A stretch of DNA of 64,000 bases from Riptortus pedestris (lineage: Eukaryota > Arthropoda > Insecta > Hemiptera > Alydidae): NCBI GenBank assembly GCA_019009955.1, contig CM032231.1, forward strand, positions 112,092,501 to 112,156,500, given 5' to 3'. The position numbers were made by a program, and so were the translations under genes. Shown here one piece after another: positions 13,012 to 25,864 of this stretch (position 1 is the first letter of the stretch; each line of letters starts with the position of its first letter). The notes under the pieces are model-generated. The model was not told the DNA's origin, ran no database searches, and was given only the letters and a program-made list of their open reading frames with translations.

Positions 13012-14328
13012 CCTCTTCCCCATTGTTCACTCGTATTGGGGCCACTATACCTGTAAAATCAACACTACTGATTGGCCTCGGTTGATCCCATTTTTCTATT
13101 AACTGTTTTGTTAATCTGAGAAAGAGATATCTTATTTTTAAGCTACTCCTATTCTTGGGTTTATACTGTAAGTGTTGCATGATGCCAGGACACATGATGC
13201 TGTACTGGGTATGAGAGTGTTTCATGGTTTACTGTGTTTGAGCACTTTACACCAGAACTGTGCATACCAGTTATCCATGAAGATTATTATTTTTGAAAAC
13301 TGTAAAGTAAAGTAATTAAGTTTGAAAGAGAGATTAATTAAATATAATACTTAGTTCCCACCTTGTCGAAGAGAGAGCAATAAATATAAATAACCTTTTA
13401 TATCTTGCCTCAGCTACATAAATTGAGTATTAATTAATCTACTTATATTGGAAAAAATGCATGGAGTCTGATAGCTGCCTGTTAGCTAATATTTTTTTGT
13501 AAATAATAGACATCACAGGAAATTTTAGTGCATAATTCAACATATAAAAGTCATTCAAATATTATGTGAAATTATTCACATAAGCCATTTACATTTGTTT
13601 TTATAAATATCCTCCTTATTCAAATATATGGTGCCAAAAATATTATTCCACCCCCCCCCATGCAATCATGGTTCTACCATAAATCTGCATATAAAAACTT
13701 ACACCATATTATGTATTCTAAGATGTCTTTTATGATTCCAGTCTTTTATGTTCTATGATATACTACTTATACGATAAGGTTAAACCGTACTGTATTGTAA
13801 CAATTACTTTATTCACTATTAATTTCAAAGCTATCCAAGATGCCTATTATAGTTTACCTCTATGATGAGGTCAAATTATTTTAGTTTAGTAACAAAAAGT
13901 AACTTCTGATCCTGGGTGTTTGAATAAATTTAAAAGGTCATTCAAATAGTAAAATAAATTACAATGAATTGTAAATCTTTAGTTAAACAGTGTGTGAAGG
14001 GCTTGCAGCATTCAGTGGAACGAAGTGTGGTCATATATGCTCTCCCCTATGTTTATGTCATAAAAGTCAATAATTCATAAATTACAATTTAATAATTAAA
14101 GCCTTACCCTAACAGCGGCTCATCTGGATGGGCTTTACAGAAGTCTTCCATTGATTCTGCATCATGTTTACCTCCTATAAAATAGTTTAGTAAAGTTCCA
14201 AAAAATGGCCCAGGTTCTTTATAATATTTTAAACCTCTTCTTTTGAAAAATTTTGACTGCTCCTGATGTTTCTTGTAAAGGTAAATTATTGTTGGAAATA
14301 ACAAAAGTATTAAGTAAATAATCACCAT

Positions 14329-14336
14329 CCTGTAAA
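14329..14336 (-). promoter_or_regulatory. Splice acceptor just upstream of the copy A start codon
   Basis: On the - strand the bases before the ATG read TTTACAGG-ATG, a good 3' splice site one base from the start codon. Copy B has the same arrangement at 27180-27187. This suggests a 5' UTR intron whose non-coding first exon lies further upstream and could not be placed. Confidence 0.5.
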
Positions 14337-14389
14337 TGTATAAACAGCTATTAGTTAGTATTTGTTAACATCTACTTTGAGGTACTGTG

Positions 14390-14541
14390 GCTAATTGGGA
14401 TGTTCTCTTCAGGTTACCACCCTTTTCTAATCAAGATGGGACTAAGGATTTTATTAAGTAAGCGTGTTTCTTAATAAATTCCTTTTGCCCATTTGGGAAT
14501 CAAACCCATAGCTCTATGTTTACCAAAAGACTCTATTATTT
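14390..14541 (-). mobile_element. tRNA-like SINE, partial copy
   Basis: Minus-orientation copy (ggctaattgggatg, taccacccttttcta, then the reversed B-box part) ending at tttaccaaaaga. It abuts the + orientation copy at 14542, so the two lie head to head just upstream of P450 copy A. Confidence 0.6.
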
Positions 14542-14745
14542 TGGGGCTCAGGTTGGCCGTGTGAGTTAAAGCGTAAGTCTTAATCTCATATGGTAATCCT
14601 AGAGTTCAATTCAGGCCCTGGGCAGTAGAAATTTATTTAGTGACGGACTCATTAAATAAATTCCTTAGTCCCACCCTGGCTAGAAAAGGGTGGTTCCCTG
14701 TAGATAACCCGTCCCAATTAGCCAAAGTAGCATAAAGTGGACGTA
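14542..14745 (+). mobile_element. tRNA-like SINE copy
   Basis: Starts ggggctcaggttggcc with a tRNA-like head (gtgtgagttaaagcg), middle part tggtaatcctagagttcaa, the block tcccaccctggctagaaaag and tail caattagccaaagtag...aagtggacgtaaat. Lies about 210 bases upstream of the copy A start codon. Confidence 0.7.
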
Positions 14746-16404
14746 AATAAAATAAAACAATATTATTAAAAAGGCCAATAGTCCCAAGTGTTTTAAATTG
14801 TTAAAAGTCAGTAATTAATTGAATGTTTTATTTGATTTCTTAATTTTCTATTAGTTCTTTTAATGTGTAAAGCTAGATGTAGATCACATTAAAATCTTTC
14901 CCCTTTGCTAAATCTGAAACAAAGTATGACCTTTATCTTCATATGATTTATTGGTTTCATATGACCTGATTCATAGTCTTTTCATTTAAATTTCCTGGAG
15001 GAACTAAGACTGCCCTTCCTTTATTTCAAGTAATCTCAAATATCATGAATAGTGGCTAGAAAATTTAAAATTTTAACAATAAATATTTTTAGTTAGTCAG
15101 ATAGGTAGACAATAGGTATCATAAACAGTAGTAGTCCAACGCATCTCTAAATTCATAATCCATAATCCATTCAGTATGAATTTGATGTTAATGTTGAGAT
15201 ATGTTGTTGGTGGAGTACGTTCTTAATATGTTGGGGCATCTTAATACATTTCCAACATAAGCTTTATATGGGAATAGAATGATATGATGCAATTTTTCTC
15301 TATTTTTGAAATTCCACTGGATTTTGAAAGTCCGGTATTTTTTTATTTTAAAAACAAGAATTTTGTTATTTTAGTTGTCATGATGAAGTATTCATAATTG
15401 TAATTTATTCTATTTTAAATAAATAGTTTAATGTTAAATAGTCTATTTTAAGTGTGGTATTATTCTATCGTTAAATATGATGTAGTAAAGGTTCAGAGAT
15501 TTTAATATTTTTTATACATGACTACTTTTTATATTTTAACTTTTAGGACTATTTTTTAAATTTATTAACGTCCACTTTTTGCAGCTCAGACTAATTGGGT
15601 AATTTAGCTTTTAGGACTATATTCAGTTTTTACTTCTTATTTATTTCAGCTCATATTGTTTTTAGGTCTGATAATGGCAGTGTAAATTGCTGAAAGCGCT
15701 TGTTAATAAATTGTGTTGAGCCACAAAATATTCTGTGCACGATAAACCTATATTTTTTTGTTTTCCCTCCATTTTCAGATAAAATACCCGGCAGATATAT
15801 ATAAATAGTACACTTACCTGAGTCAAACCTTTGTATTTGTAATCAAACTATATTATGGACAGAAATGCTACTTGCTAATCGTTTGTTATTTGATAACTGT
15901 AGAGTGGCCACTTGATAGCATAAATGAAGTGTCTATTATTGAGTAAAATAATATATATAAATCAATTTGTGCTTTGATTTGAACCATTTTCTATCAGCCC
16001 CATAAATGCCCATATACATATTTGTAATAGGAGTATATCTATCAGTTTTGTTGGTTTATTTATTTATATTTTGATATGTTCTGAGAGATACCTTAATGAA
16101 TGTAGTCTGTCAATAAGAATAATAGGTTGTGGGGAAACTCAGTTCTAAAATTATTAATTTTGGAATTTTAATTATAAGAATATGAGAAAAGAAAAAGTTT
16201 AAAATACATTCTTTTTGTTTTTTTTTTTGTCACACAATTCTATCTCTAGTGTTGTCCTGGAGCACAGAAGTTAAATAGTGATTCATATTTTTTATAATTG
16301 GACTTAAGTCATTATGTAATCATTTACAATGGTCTCATAACAACTGGGATCTTCTGCATCATTTTCTAGCTACATCAAATAATTTAGTTCATTATTAATT
16401 TCCT
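14746..16404. other. Intergenic DNA between the P450 copies (upstream of copy A)
   Basis: No gene is seen. Contains a short - strand SINE tail fragment at 15567-15603 and otherwise unassigned AT-rich sequence. It probably includes the promoter and any non-coding first exon of copy A, but no TATA box or initiator could be chosen with confidence. Confidence 0.4.
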
Positions 16405-16633
16405 TGGGGGTTCAGGTTAGCCATGTGAGTTAAAGCATTAAGTAGTGAGATAAAATCTCACATGGTAAACCTAGAGTGGCGAGTTAGACTCCCAACTGGG
16501 CAATAGGAATTTATTTAACGACGAAATTCATTAAATAAAATCCTTAGTCCCACCCTGGCTAGAAAAGGTTGGTAACCTGTAGATAACCCGTTCCCATAGT
16601 TGCATAAAGTGGATGTTAATAAATAATAATAAT
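16405..16633 (+). mobile_element. tRNA-like SINE, most complete copy
   Basis: Head ggggttcaggttagcc, A-box-like gtgagttaaagc, tggtaaacctagagtggcg followed by B-box-like gagttagactccc, then gggcaataggaatttattt, a block with tcccaccctggctagaaaag, tgtagataacccg and a 3' end gtggatgttaataaataata. The head resembles a tRNA gene in order and spacing; the 3' end is a short AATA-type simple repeat. Confidence 0.75.
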
Positions 16634-16979
16634 TAATTTACTTAAATTAAAATCTTACTTAACTTATAGAGAACTCAGGGTTGAAGTTCTAACACTCTCA
16701 GGATAAAATTCTTAAAACGTGATAATTAAGAGAGGTCTCACTCTGCCTAGCTAAGTAAGAGTAGGAAGTTTTTTTATGAAGTATCAAAATTCTTAGGATT
16801 TTACTAATCATATAATGTTCACCATGCTCATTGCTTTACTCCGATTTCTTTTTATTGGAATCCATTTTCCAATTTCTGAGCAAATCCATTTATTCAGGAT
16901 TTTGAGCTAAAATTCAATAGATAGTACAAATTCAACTTTCATATAATGTATTGCTTTACAAATTTTAAATTGCAATATA

Positions 16980-17108
16980 TTTTAGCAGATTTCCCTTAAG
17001 GGAAATCAAATATTGAGGTTGTACTGATGACGGAATTTTCAAAATTTTTCTTCAAAATGTCCATCGATCCTACCTAGTAGATGACAAAAATGAGGTCCGT
17101 TCAAATCC

Positions 17109-17166
<58 letters not shown>

Positions 17167-17698
17167 CTGTTACCTTCATATATTTTTCAGTTTTCATTCT
17201 TCAATAAACCCCCACTACTACTAGTGTTACATAAACCATAATCTGTTATATAATAAACCACATTATTCAAAAGCAAAAATAGCAAATATTGTTTTCATTG
17301 AACTTTTACTTTGTGAGATATATGAAAATACATTCTGTTGAACCCCCACTCCCTTCTTTTGTTTTTGGATTACTAAAATTTGATAGATTGAGATAAAACA
17401 GATTCTGATTCATTATAAATTACAGCACTAGTTTTAGTAAATTGTTTTCAATAAAATTAATATGTTAAATTCAGATATATTTCATTAATTGTTTGTTTTT
17501 CCGGTCTATCTGTACAGCACTACGAGGCTAGCTTGCCTGTTTGTTTAGAATTCAGCCGCTTTCCGTTGGAGAGATTATTAACTTGTATTCTACATTTACT
17601 GAGCATTCACGGTAGTGTTACCTGAATATATTTATCTATTGTAAACCTTTGCGTGGGAAATCTGCTTAGTTTACGCAGCCCCTGCGTGACAGACTTTT
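16980..17698 (+). mobile_element. Helentron-like element (HINE), both ends present
   Basis: 5' end TTTTAGCAGATTTCCC with most of the palindrome; internal (TA)n at 17110-17162. 3' end GGGAAATCTGCT followed by hairpin ACGCAGCCCCTGCGT and a terminal GACAGACTTTT. About 719 bases, no coding capacity. Intergenic between the two P450 genes. Confidence 0.85.
17110..17162. repeat. (TA)n microsatellite inside HINE
   Basis: About 53 bases of alternating A and T, at the fixed internal position where every family copy carries a TA tract of variable length. Confidence 0.9.
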
Positions 17699-18478
17699 AC
17701 ATATTTGAATACCTAGTCACTACTAAATAATTGTTTTACTTCCTTCTGCTTGCGAAGCCATATGAGATAAATGATGAACGTACCAATGATGGGACCTTGT
17801 TAGCTTTTAAAACTGATAATCCTAACAACATAAATTACTAGAAATGGCAAAAATTGTAGAAAAAATATATTATTTTTTTCTCTCTCATTTGTTTTTTTTT
17901 TTAATTATGTACCCTAGTATACCACTTTAATTGTGACTTTTTCTTCATCAATTACTGTGTGAAAATCAGAAGTATGTTCATTATTAAAAGCATGTCTGTT
18001 GAGTTGATAAAATTAATATTATATTTATCACTATTTTAATTAAGCTGAATATTAATCTGTACTTTACATTATCATGTATGAAATATAAATGTAAACAGAT
18101 ATAATTCAAGGAGGCTGTGAGGTGTATGGGCCAAGGATTTCGGATTGTATGGTACCCGAGTAAAAAGCAGTTTCTCATTTGAAATAAAACTTTTCCCTAA
18201 ACTGTAACTCACTACAAATATCCTACTGAACCTAACATATTCAGTAAGAGTGTTTTCATTTTTTATTATTATCTACATGTTTTGTGTGTTACCTACTTAA
18301 TTATCTTCTTTAATAATTCTGTTGGTGATTTTCCTATATCAATTTTTTCACAATTTATATTGTAAATATTATACTTTGTATTCTTGTGTTTCAGTGTGTC
18401 TTTTAATTTACTTTAATTGTTCCTTTTTTTTTTTCTGAATATGATACTCTAATGTAATCTGGGGATGGTGCGAAGCGT

Positions 18479-18759
18479 CAAAAGACAGTCATTCAGGAGC
18501 TTGATAAACTAATCAGATTTCCCACTTGCTGGACACGCTGCAGAGCTGACACCATTGTTCTCCATTTTTCCTGTAGTAAGAAGTCTATGTAAAAAGAACT
18601 GGAAATTTATGCTGGAGATGAGACATTTATTACATCAGTTGTTCGAAGTGAGTTTCATTAGTAGGAGTGGGGGTTCATAGAACGCTGAAATAATGATTGA
18701 TATTCAGGTTAGAGAAAAACTCTATAGAACAGCAATTGTAGAAAATTAAATTTTCAATA

Positions 18760-18838
<79 letters not shown>

Positions 18839-18840
18839 TA
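18479..18840 (-). mobile_element. Helentron-like fragment (HINE), reverse orientation
   Basis: Starts with the reverse complement of a decayed 3' terminus (actaatcagatttcccac), followed by the inverted 'gtaggagtgggggttcat' block. It runs into a (GT)n(AT)n microsatellite at 18764-18836. The 5' terminus was not found. Confidence 0.55.
18764..18836. repeat. (GT)n(AT)n compound microsatellite
   Basis: About 28 bases of GT repeats pass directly into about 45 bases of AT repeats, within the reverse-oriented HINE fragment. Confidence 0.9.
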
Positions 18841-19225
18841 TAAATTAGGAGTTTGCAAATAAGACACTAGTTCAATTATCTGCTATTAGACTCCAAATTA
18901 AACACCAAATGCTCAATTAACGTCAAATTAATTGTTGAGGTATGTAAGTGACTCCCTACTCTTTGCAGAAGAAAAATGGGTCCTCTTCAATAGGAAACTA
19001 AAAAGGAATCAGGAATAGGGTTGTTAGGGTTTTGATGAAGCAAACAGTTAGGAGTTTGCTTCATTCTTACCAATTTTGAGCCAAATGATAATCCCACTTC
19101 AACTCTATTATATGTCATGTGCTTAAAGTATAATCCAGAGGAGCTTGAAAGTACATCTTATTGTTGGTGAATTTTTTTTATTTAAAAAAAATATCTATAT
19201 TTACAATGTAATTAGTTTGTCTATT

Positions 19226-19231
19226 TTTATT
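19226..19231 (-). promoter_or_regulatory. Candidate poly(A) signal of P450 copy B
   Basis: TTTATT on the + strand (AATAAA on -), about 118 bases beyond the stop codon of copy B. Confidence 0.4.
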
Positions 19232-19348
19232 GTCTGTAACAATAATGAAGTGAAGCATATTATGAGTATTAAATTATACAACAAACATTAAAAATAGCAA
19301 GTAATGTTTGATTAGCTTAAAATAAAGTAAGTAACAATACATCATAAA

Positions 19349-22300
19349 TTAGCTCATTTTGATCTCTTCCAAATCAAAGAGCAATGCAGTCTGAGGAACC
19401 AAGAAAAATCCTGGTCCTTTATACTTGATGGGTAGTTCAGTTTTTGGATTAAGTTTCACTCTGAAGTTCATTAAAATTGATGCTATTCCCATTTTAATAT
19501 GTAGCAGAGCATACCTCATTGCTGAAAAAGAAAATATTTCTGTTGTTATTGGAAACTATCTGTAAGTTTATATCATGAGAATGATGGGTGTTTAGATACT
19601 TAGACAGCCTAATTCAAGACACCAATAGTCAGAGACTGGGCATTCATTTTAACAGTTGAATATCACCAATTATCCACACTAATTGTGGCAGTTTTGTTCA
19701 GTTATGTATGGTACAGATTTTGTTATAGTGATGAACACAAGCCTCATTTAATACATCTTTTTGGTTTGTTTTGGAGATAATATTTAATTGTTTTGTCTTA
19801 GATATATTTTTTTAGAGAATTTTCTTAAAAATATAAGTTAAGTTTTTAATACGATCACTATCAGAAGGGATGACAACAATTTTTTTTCTTAAGTGATCAA
19901 TGAAATCAAATTAAAATAAGCATTTCATATGCTTGAATGAGTTCCTATTTAAATAAATATGCAATAATAAAACACAAAGGACCACTCACTACCTTACTGC
20001 ATTTTCCTAACATAGCTAAAATGTGTGTGACGACTTGAGTGTGCAATTACTGTAGCTGAGCATTGTTAGCCTCAATTCTTTTGTCTTACCTCTATTCACA
20101 TGTTTCGTTGGTGATCTGGCCCACTACCCATTGGAAAATACTGGGAAAAAGGGTTTATTAATCCCAGGACAGGAAGCTGGGAATATTTCATAATTTCTTT
20201 GTTTCGTCACTTTGTCATTAGGTGGGAGGTTTGTTTATTTCTTATGACTTAAAGTCTTGTATGACATACATCCATTCTTCCTTTTAATGAGTGCTACTGG
20301 AACGTTTTCATTATCACTAAATGTAATGATAACATTTTTATTAGTTAAATGCCAAATACGGTACATTAAATGCAATTTTCTAAAAATGAGTTTCCTCGTT
20401 ATTCAAACACACAAGAATGGAATAATTGGTTTGTAACATTAAATCTACTATTTATTTATTTATCCTTTTAAAATGAATATATTTTGCTTAATAGCATATC
20501 AAGTGCTATGGCTTGCTTCACGACTTTGATGGGAGGTTGAGAGGGTAACTTGATGTATTAGATTAGAGTCCATTTCCAACATGTAGTGGCATCAAGGGGA
20601 CGGGGGAAAACAACCACAAATCACAGTAACTTCACAAATAAATATAATTTAGAGTATGATCCCTGAGATTGGTTCCTCTTACACAAAAGTATAGACCTCT
20701 TCCACACCCATACATCTTTACATTTCATAATTTATTTGTTCTAAATATTCCATAAAAAATGAATAATATAGGTGATAAACTTTTGCTGTACAATTGCTAA
20801 AATTAAGTAAGTAACAAACAATAATATTTAAAAAATCCATTAATATCAAAAAATCTATTTTTCTTTTTTATTTTGCAGTTGTAATTTTGGGTAGGTACGA
20901 TGAGTGGTGTACCAACTCTCAAACATTCTTTGTAAAAGAGTTCAAAAGTTAAAAAATTACTCATCTTTCCAAAAACAACTATTAGAGATTGAAAACAATA
21001 AATATACTTCTTTATTTCAATAATTTTCATTTTTATCATCGATATGAAGAGTTCATTAATATCTCCTAAAGGCCATGCATTCATTCCATGACAAGTTACA
21101 TTTAAACTTACCAAGACAGACCCTTGGTCCATCTCCAAATGGGAGGTATGTTCCTGGTTTAATGGGTTGCTCAAATCGTTCTGGCTTGAACAATTCAGGT
21201 TCACTAAAATAGTTCGGATTAAGGTGGATTGCCAAAGGTTGAATATTGAGTCTCTCTCCTTTGCACATTGTGTACCCATTCGGAAAAGTATAGTCTTTAG
21301 TACAGCCTCTCATTAACAATGGAATAACTGGGTGAATCCTTAGGGTTTCTGGAAAAAGTTTGTTATACAATTTTTGTGATATTTGAATGAAACTCATAAG
21401 TTTGGACTATTTTTTAATATTTAATTTGAGAAATGTAAATATTAGTGAGAATATTTAGTGAATAGATATCATCCTCAGTGTAGCATTTATTTTTTCTTGA
21501 TAAAAAAAGATGTATGAACACACTAAATCTGAAATTTACTTCAGGGCTGTCTAGTTAGTCTCAACAACAGTAGCGTAAAGTATACATTAAGAAATCAAAT
21601 TCAAATGATTTAAGAATAATGCTATTAGAACAAAGTTTGCAATCAATTAAAATATTTTTTTTAAAATCATTTTTGATGCTCACTTTGAGAAAAATAAAAT
21701 TGTGTGAACTTATTTTTTTTATACACTTACAATAGTTTATAAATCCTTGGTAGATAACCTGTCCTAATTAGCCTTAGAAGCAAAACATGGGCGTTAATAA
21801 ATAATTTAATTTTATATATCATTTGCTCATTAGCACTTAGAGAAGAAACACACTGCCTTTTGAATAGTCTGGTATCTCTATTATTGAAGAAGTTCTTAAT
21901 TTGAGGATATATTTAAAAACATAAATGACTTTAATATATAAATAAATCTATGCCAGATAGGATGTAAGTGGGTAGACACACCTGCTCCAACCCCCTCCTC
22001 AGTCATGATACACCTACAGGTATGTGCTTAAAGTGTTCACTGTATGTTGACAGTTCCTTCTACAGCATAGAGCTGATGTAACTCTATGCTCGATAATAAA
22101 CATGAAATAATAATCATTAGTCTAATTAACTCAATAATGGGGTCTTATCTGTCAATTTTACCTTTTACAGTATTTTCCAGGTATGTCATGCTCTTCACTG
22201 CGTCGAATGTAAGTCCAGAGTGTGACTTAACCTGTTCTTGTATTTCTAATCGAATTTTTTCCTGAATGTCAGGATGCATAGAGAGTTCGTAACAAGTGTA

Positions 22301-25300
22301 CATCATTGTTAAACCAAGTGCATCAAACCCTCCAATTAAAAATGAAAAGGCTTGAACAGTTATAATTTCATCAGTTACTTCTGAAATGCATAACATTTAA
22401 TAAATAATTTCAAATGTAGTATTATTTGGTAAGTATGTATAATGTTAGAAACAAAATCTAATTGACTTGTATTGATATTTTTTTCATATTTTGGGCAATT
22501 TTTTATCGACAATTGTTTAACAGCTGTCCATAGCATGAACCCTACCTGTTGTGTCTCTATTAATTATATAACTACATATTTAATTGCTTCTATTAATGCA
22601 TAATGTATATTTTCTATATGTATATAGAGAGGAGAATTGTGTGGATGGAATAAAAAAAAAAAAAAAAAAAACCTTGTTTTGTAGGGATAAATTGGCTATG
22701 TAATATATGTTGTAATTCAAAATGAAATAAGAGAAATAAAATAAAATATATGAATAGATAATGGATCTCACTGTAATGCTGCATGAAGTTAGAAACAATT
22801 CACAAAGGAGGAGCAGGAGGTATGGTAGATATGGATAATCAATGGATTAATCTTAGGATTGAAGTTGTTATATGTAGATAATAAGCCAGAATGGTCTCTT
22901 AAAAGAAAAAAAAAACACACTATACAGGGTAAAGTAATACAGTACCGAATAGATGTGATTTAAGAGCCTAGACGATGTCTGCCCCGAACATTTACATTTA
23001 TAAATGCACTATTAAGAGTAAAGAAAGATGAGATATGACACAGGAAGGTTGAGAGGCCAGTGAATGAGTTTCAGCTAAATTAAGTTATGCACATATGCAT
23101 AAATAGGTTATAACATAGAGTTAACTGAGTGCTGTTGACTCAATAATTGATTTTAGGCCATTAATTATGTAACAACCCTATGAGAACATTAACCAATATA
23201 GTTGATTTGACAATCAGAAAAGAGGAGGAAGATGTATGGGTCCAAAGCAGTTTGATGTAACTACAAATGATTGGGTGTAAAGATTTCTTTAACCCCAAGA
23301 GAGGAACAAATGACAATTTACGCAAACCAGATATGGGAACAGTATATTTGCCTACACATGATATAGCAATGGAAGCATTTCAGTGATGAACATTGAGTGC
23401 CTAAGGATATTGCTTAGTACAGATTCATGTAAGTTACACAACTAATGATTTGGGGGAATTAGAAAATGGAACCAGGGCCGTAAACCTTGTCTTGAGTAAT
23501 GCGGGACTTTCAAAAACAATAAATGGATTTCATTAAGCTATATCTTATTAACAGTCAGTAATACAAGATTTCAATAAAGACACATGTATTTAACCGGTGT
23601 TGAAGTTTTATGGTGTCATCATCATTATCATCATCATCATGTTCCATTTCCAGCATCGCATCACGTGTTCTGCTGCTGGTGTAAAGCACCATAAAGCTTT
23701 GAAATCAGTTCATTCTTTTTGAATGACTCTATAGTATTATCATGAGAATATGCATTTGATGATTGAGATACAGTTGTTGATGAATTTTTAGTTAAATCTG
23801 GATGGGGTTCTAAATGTGGAAGTGTATGATGTTAGCATAGGGATTTCTTATGTAATTAGGTGAATATTACTATACTTGAACATTTGCCATAAGAGCAAGG
23901 AGATAAGCTATCAAGCTTTAATTTTGTGGTCTATTGCAAAGAGATTTGTGTATAGGTAGAGGGTATTCATCTAGGGAATGCCCTCTGCCGGTACTTAAAA
24001 CTAATAAATGGCCGCTTGCCAAGGTTACTGGGAAAAGAGTAAAAAAAAAAATAGTAGAGTACACAAATAAATTTTATGAGTACTTGAATTGCATAATGCA
24101 TATTTGATAGTAGTAACTGAGGAAGATGCATTTTTATAAGTGGGTGATTTTACAAAGCTGTCAAGGAGAAAAGAAACTGCAATTGAGTTCTCCTTCTCAA
24201 CAACTTAATAGTCTGGAAATAGGTATAATAGTATTAATTTAGAGCAGGTGAACAAGTATTTTATTGAACCCTTTAAAATGAAAGCCCCTTTCCTCTTCTA
24301 GCACAATAAAGGTGAAATGCAATTAAAACTATTAAATACAAACCAAATGAGTCAGTAGCTATATCATCTGTCTTTAAGTAGTCATCAGTAGGGTCCCAGG
24401 AGGTTATCTCAATCTTACTTTTTTCTTTTAGTTGTAATAGTAATTGTATCATATCATTCCTTTGTACTCCATTCTTTCTACGATAATCTAAGGTCTCTTT
24501 TACAATTTTAGAGAAATAATCAATAACCTTTTGATGGATCATAGACCAACGAAACCATCTTACTATAAAACCTGGTAAAATAGATATTAGTATAAATTTA
24601 ATCATCGATGATAATGCATTTGAAAAAGCCATCGTTCCTATTTTATAGTATTCACAATCTGGATTCTTCATAACATTTGCCTCTATTCCAAAAATTGATG
24701 AACTAGGAAAAAAACAAAAACATTATTACTATCAGCACTTTATATAAATAAACTAATGAATTATTTTTGAACTAATATATTGTAGGCAAATTGGAAAGTA
24801 TACCCAATAATATCCATAGAATACAACTTTGCAGCATCTTGCACATCATATCCCTTTAGATTTCTTCTTTTCAAAAATTCTTTAAGGCCATCACTATAAG
24901 GAACCATTGTCGAGAACATGGCTTTAAGTTTCCCAGTTGTGAATATTGGACTCATTTTATACCTATGAATTCAAATAGCAAAAGTTATTTCCTTGTTCAA
25001 CTAACTTTTGATATATTTTCTGCATTATAACTAAGACACGAACAAAACATGAATGTTGTTTAGAATGTTAAGGGTAAAGGATAACATTTAGAATATGCAT
25101 AAATTATACTCATGAATGTAGTCTGAAGATTTAAGAGTAAAACACATCTCAGTAAATGATTTTGTTAATGCTCCATTCTAGTTGTGCAGACTTTCCATAG
25201 ACCAGAAAAAAGCAAGCATAATTCATATTATTCATAAATTTATTTTTGCATAAAACATTTCAACGTATCTACATCACATAACATCATTATCATATAGATG

Positions 25301-25810
25301 ATATGTTATTTATTTTTCTCTATTTTTTTGTATATCAAATTATTGAGGGGATTGCTTCTGCTCAGCAAGGTGTGTCCTCCAAGTCTTTTCCATCCCACCA
25401 CTACATCTGGTCTACCCTTCAGGACTAATAAACAAATCTACATGCCTTGTACCCCACCCTTACATAGTATGTCATTGTCTCATAAAGTGTAACAAATTAT
25501 TTAGCCAAAGGATTTGGATCACCAAGGTAGAAAATTCCTGATGTCATTAACTGAAGCCTTCCCTTTGACTGTCCATGGAAGTCATCATAGTATGGATATG
25601 TTGATAAAGGAGCTCCAACAGGGTCATATTTATGCATCACACATAAATGCTTTAAGAATACAAAAGTATTTTTTCTTTTTTAAATCAAACCTACTCTACA
25701 TATGTCAAGACTGTTGCTTTTATTTTCCAGAACATAAGACATTAATGCCATGGTAAATTAGAGAACATAAAAAATACATTATAATGATCTATCATAATAG
25801 CACTATACAA

Positions 25811-25864
<54 letters not shown>

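Larger units (their letters stand above)
3461..14328 (-). pseudogene. Cytochrome P450, CYP3 clan (CYP6-like), copy A, with in-frame stop
   Basis: Seven coding exons: 14108-14328, 10340-10510, 10090-10248, 8328-8695, 7189-7407, 4838-5074 and 3461-3639. All introns are GT-AG and phases join exactly; the joined frame is 518 codons including the final stop. Family marks: hydrophobic N-terminal ER anchor (residues 2-17), WRAFR (C helix), ETNR (ExxR, 380-383), PERF, and the heme loop FGDGPRICLG with Cys 457, the final Gly being split by the last intron. Two oddities appear. Codon 221 is TAA (8584-8586), where copy B has ATA, in an otherwise co-linear exon; a truncated product would lack the whole heme-binding half. 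The I helix reads GGFEG, lacking the usual Thr of [AG]Gx[DE]T. Introns carry SINEs, a Helentron-like copy and a Tc1 remnant. The lack of frameshifts suggests a recent loss, a null allele or a base error. The family call is firm; pseudogene status is likely, not proven. Confidence 0.85.

Noticed and set aside
20803..21279. 158-codon minus-strand frame overlapping P450 copy B exon 6
   Set aside because: It reads the exon in the wrong frame and runs into intron sequence; the correct frame gives ETLR, PERF and the heme loop.
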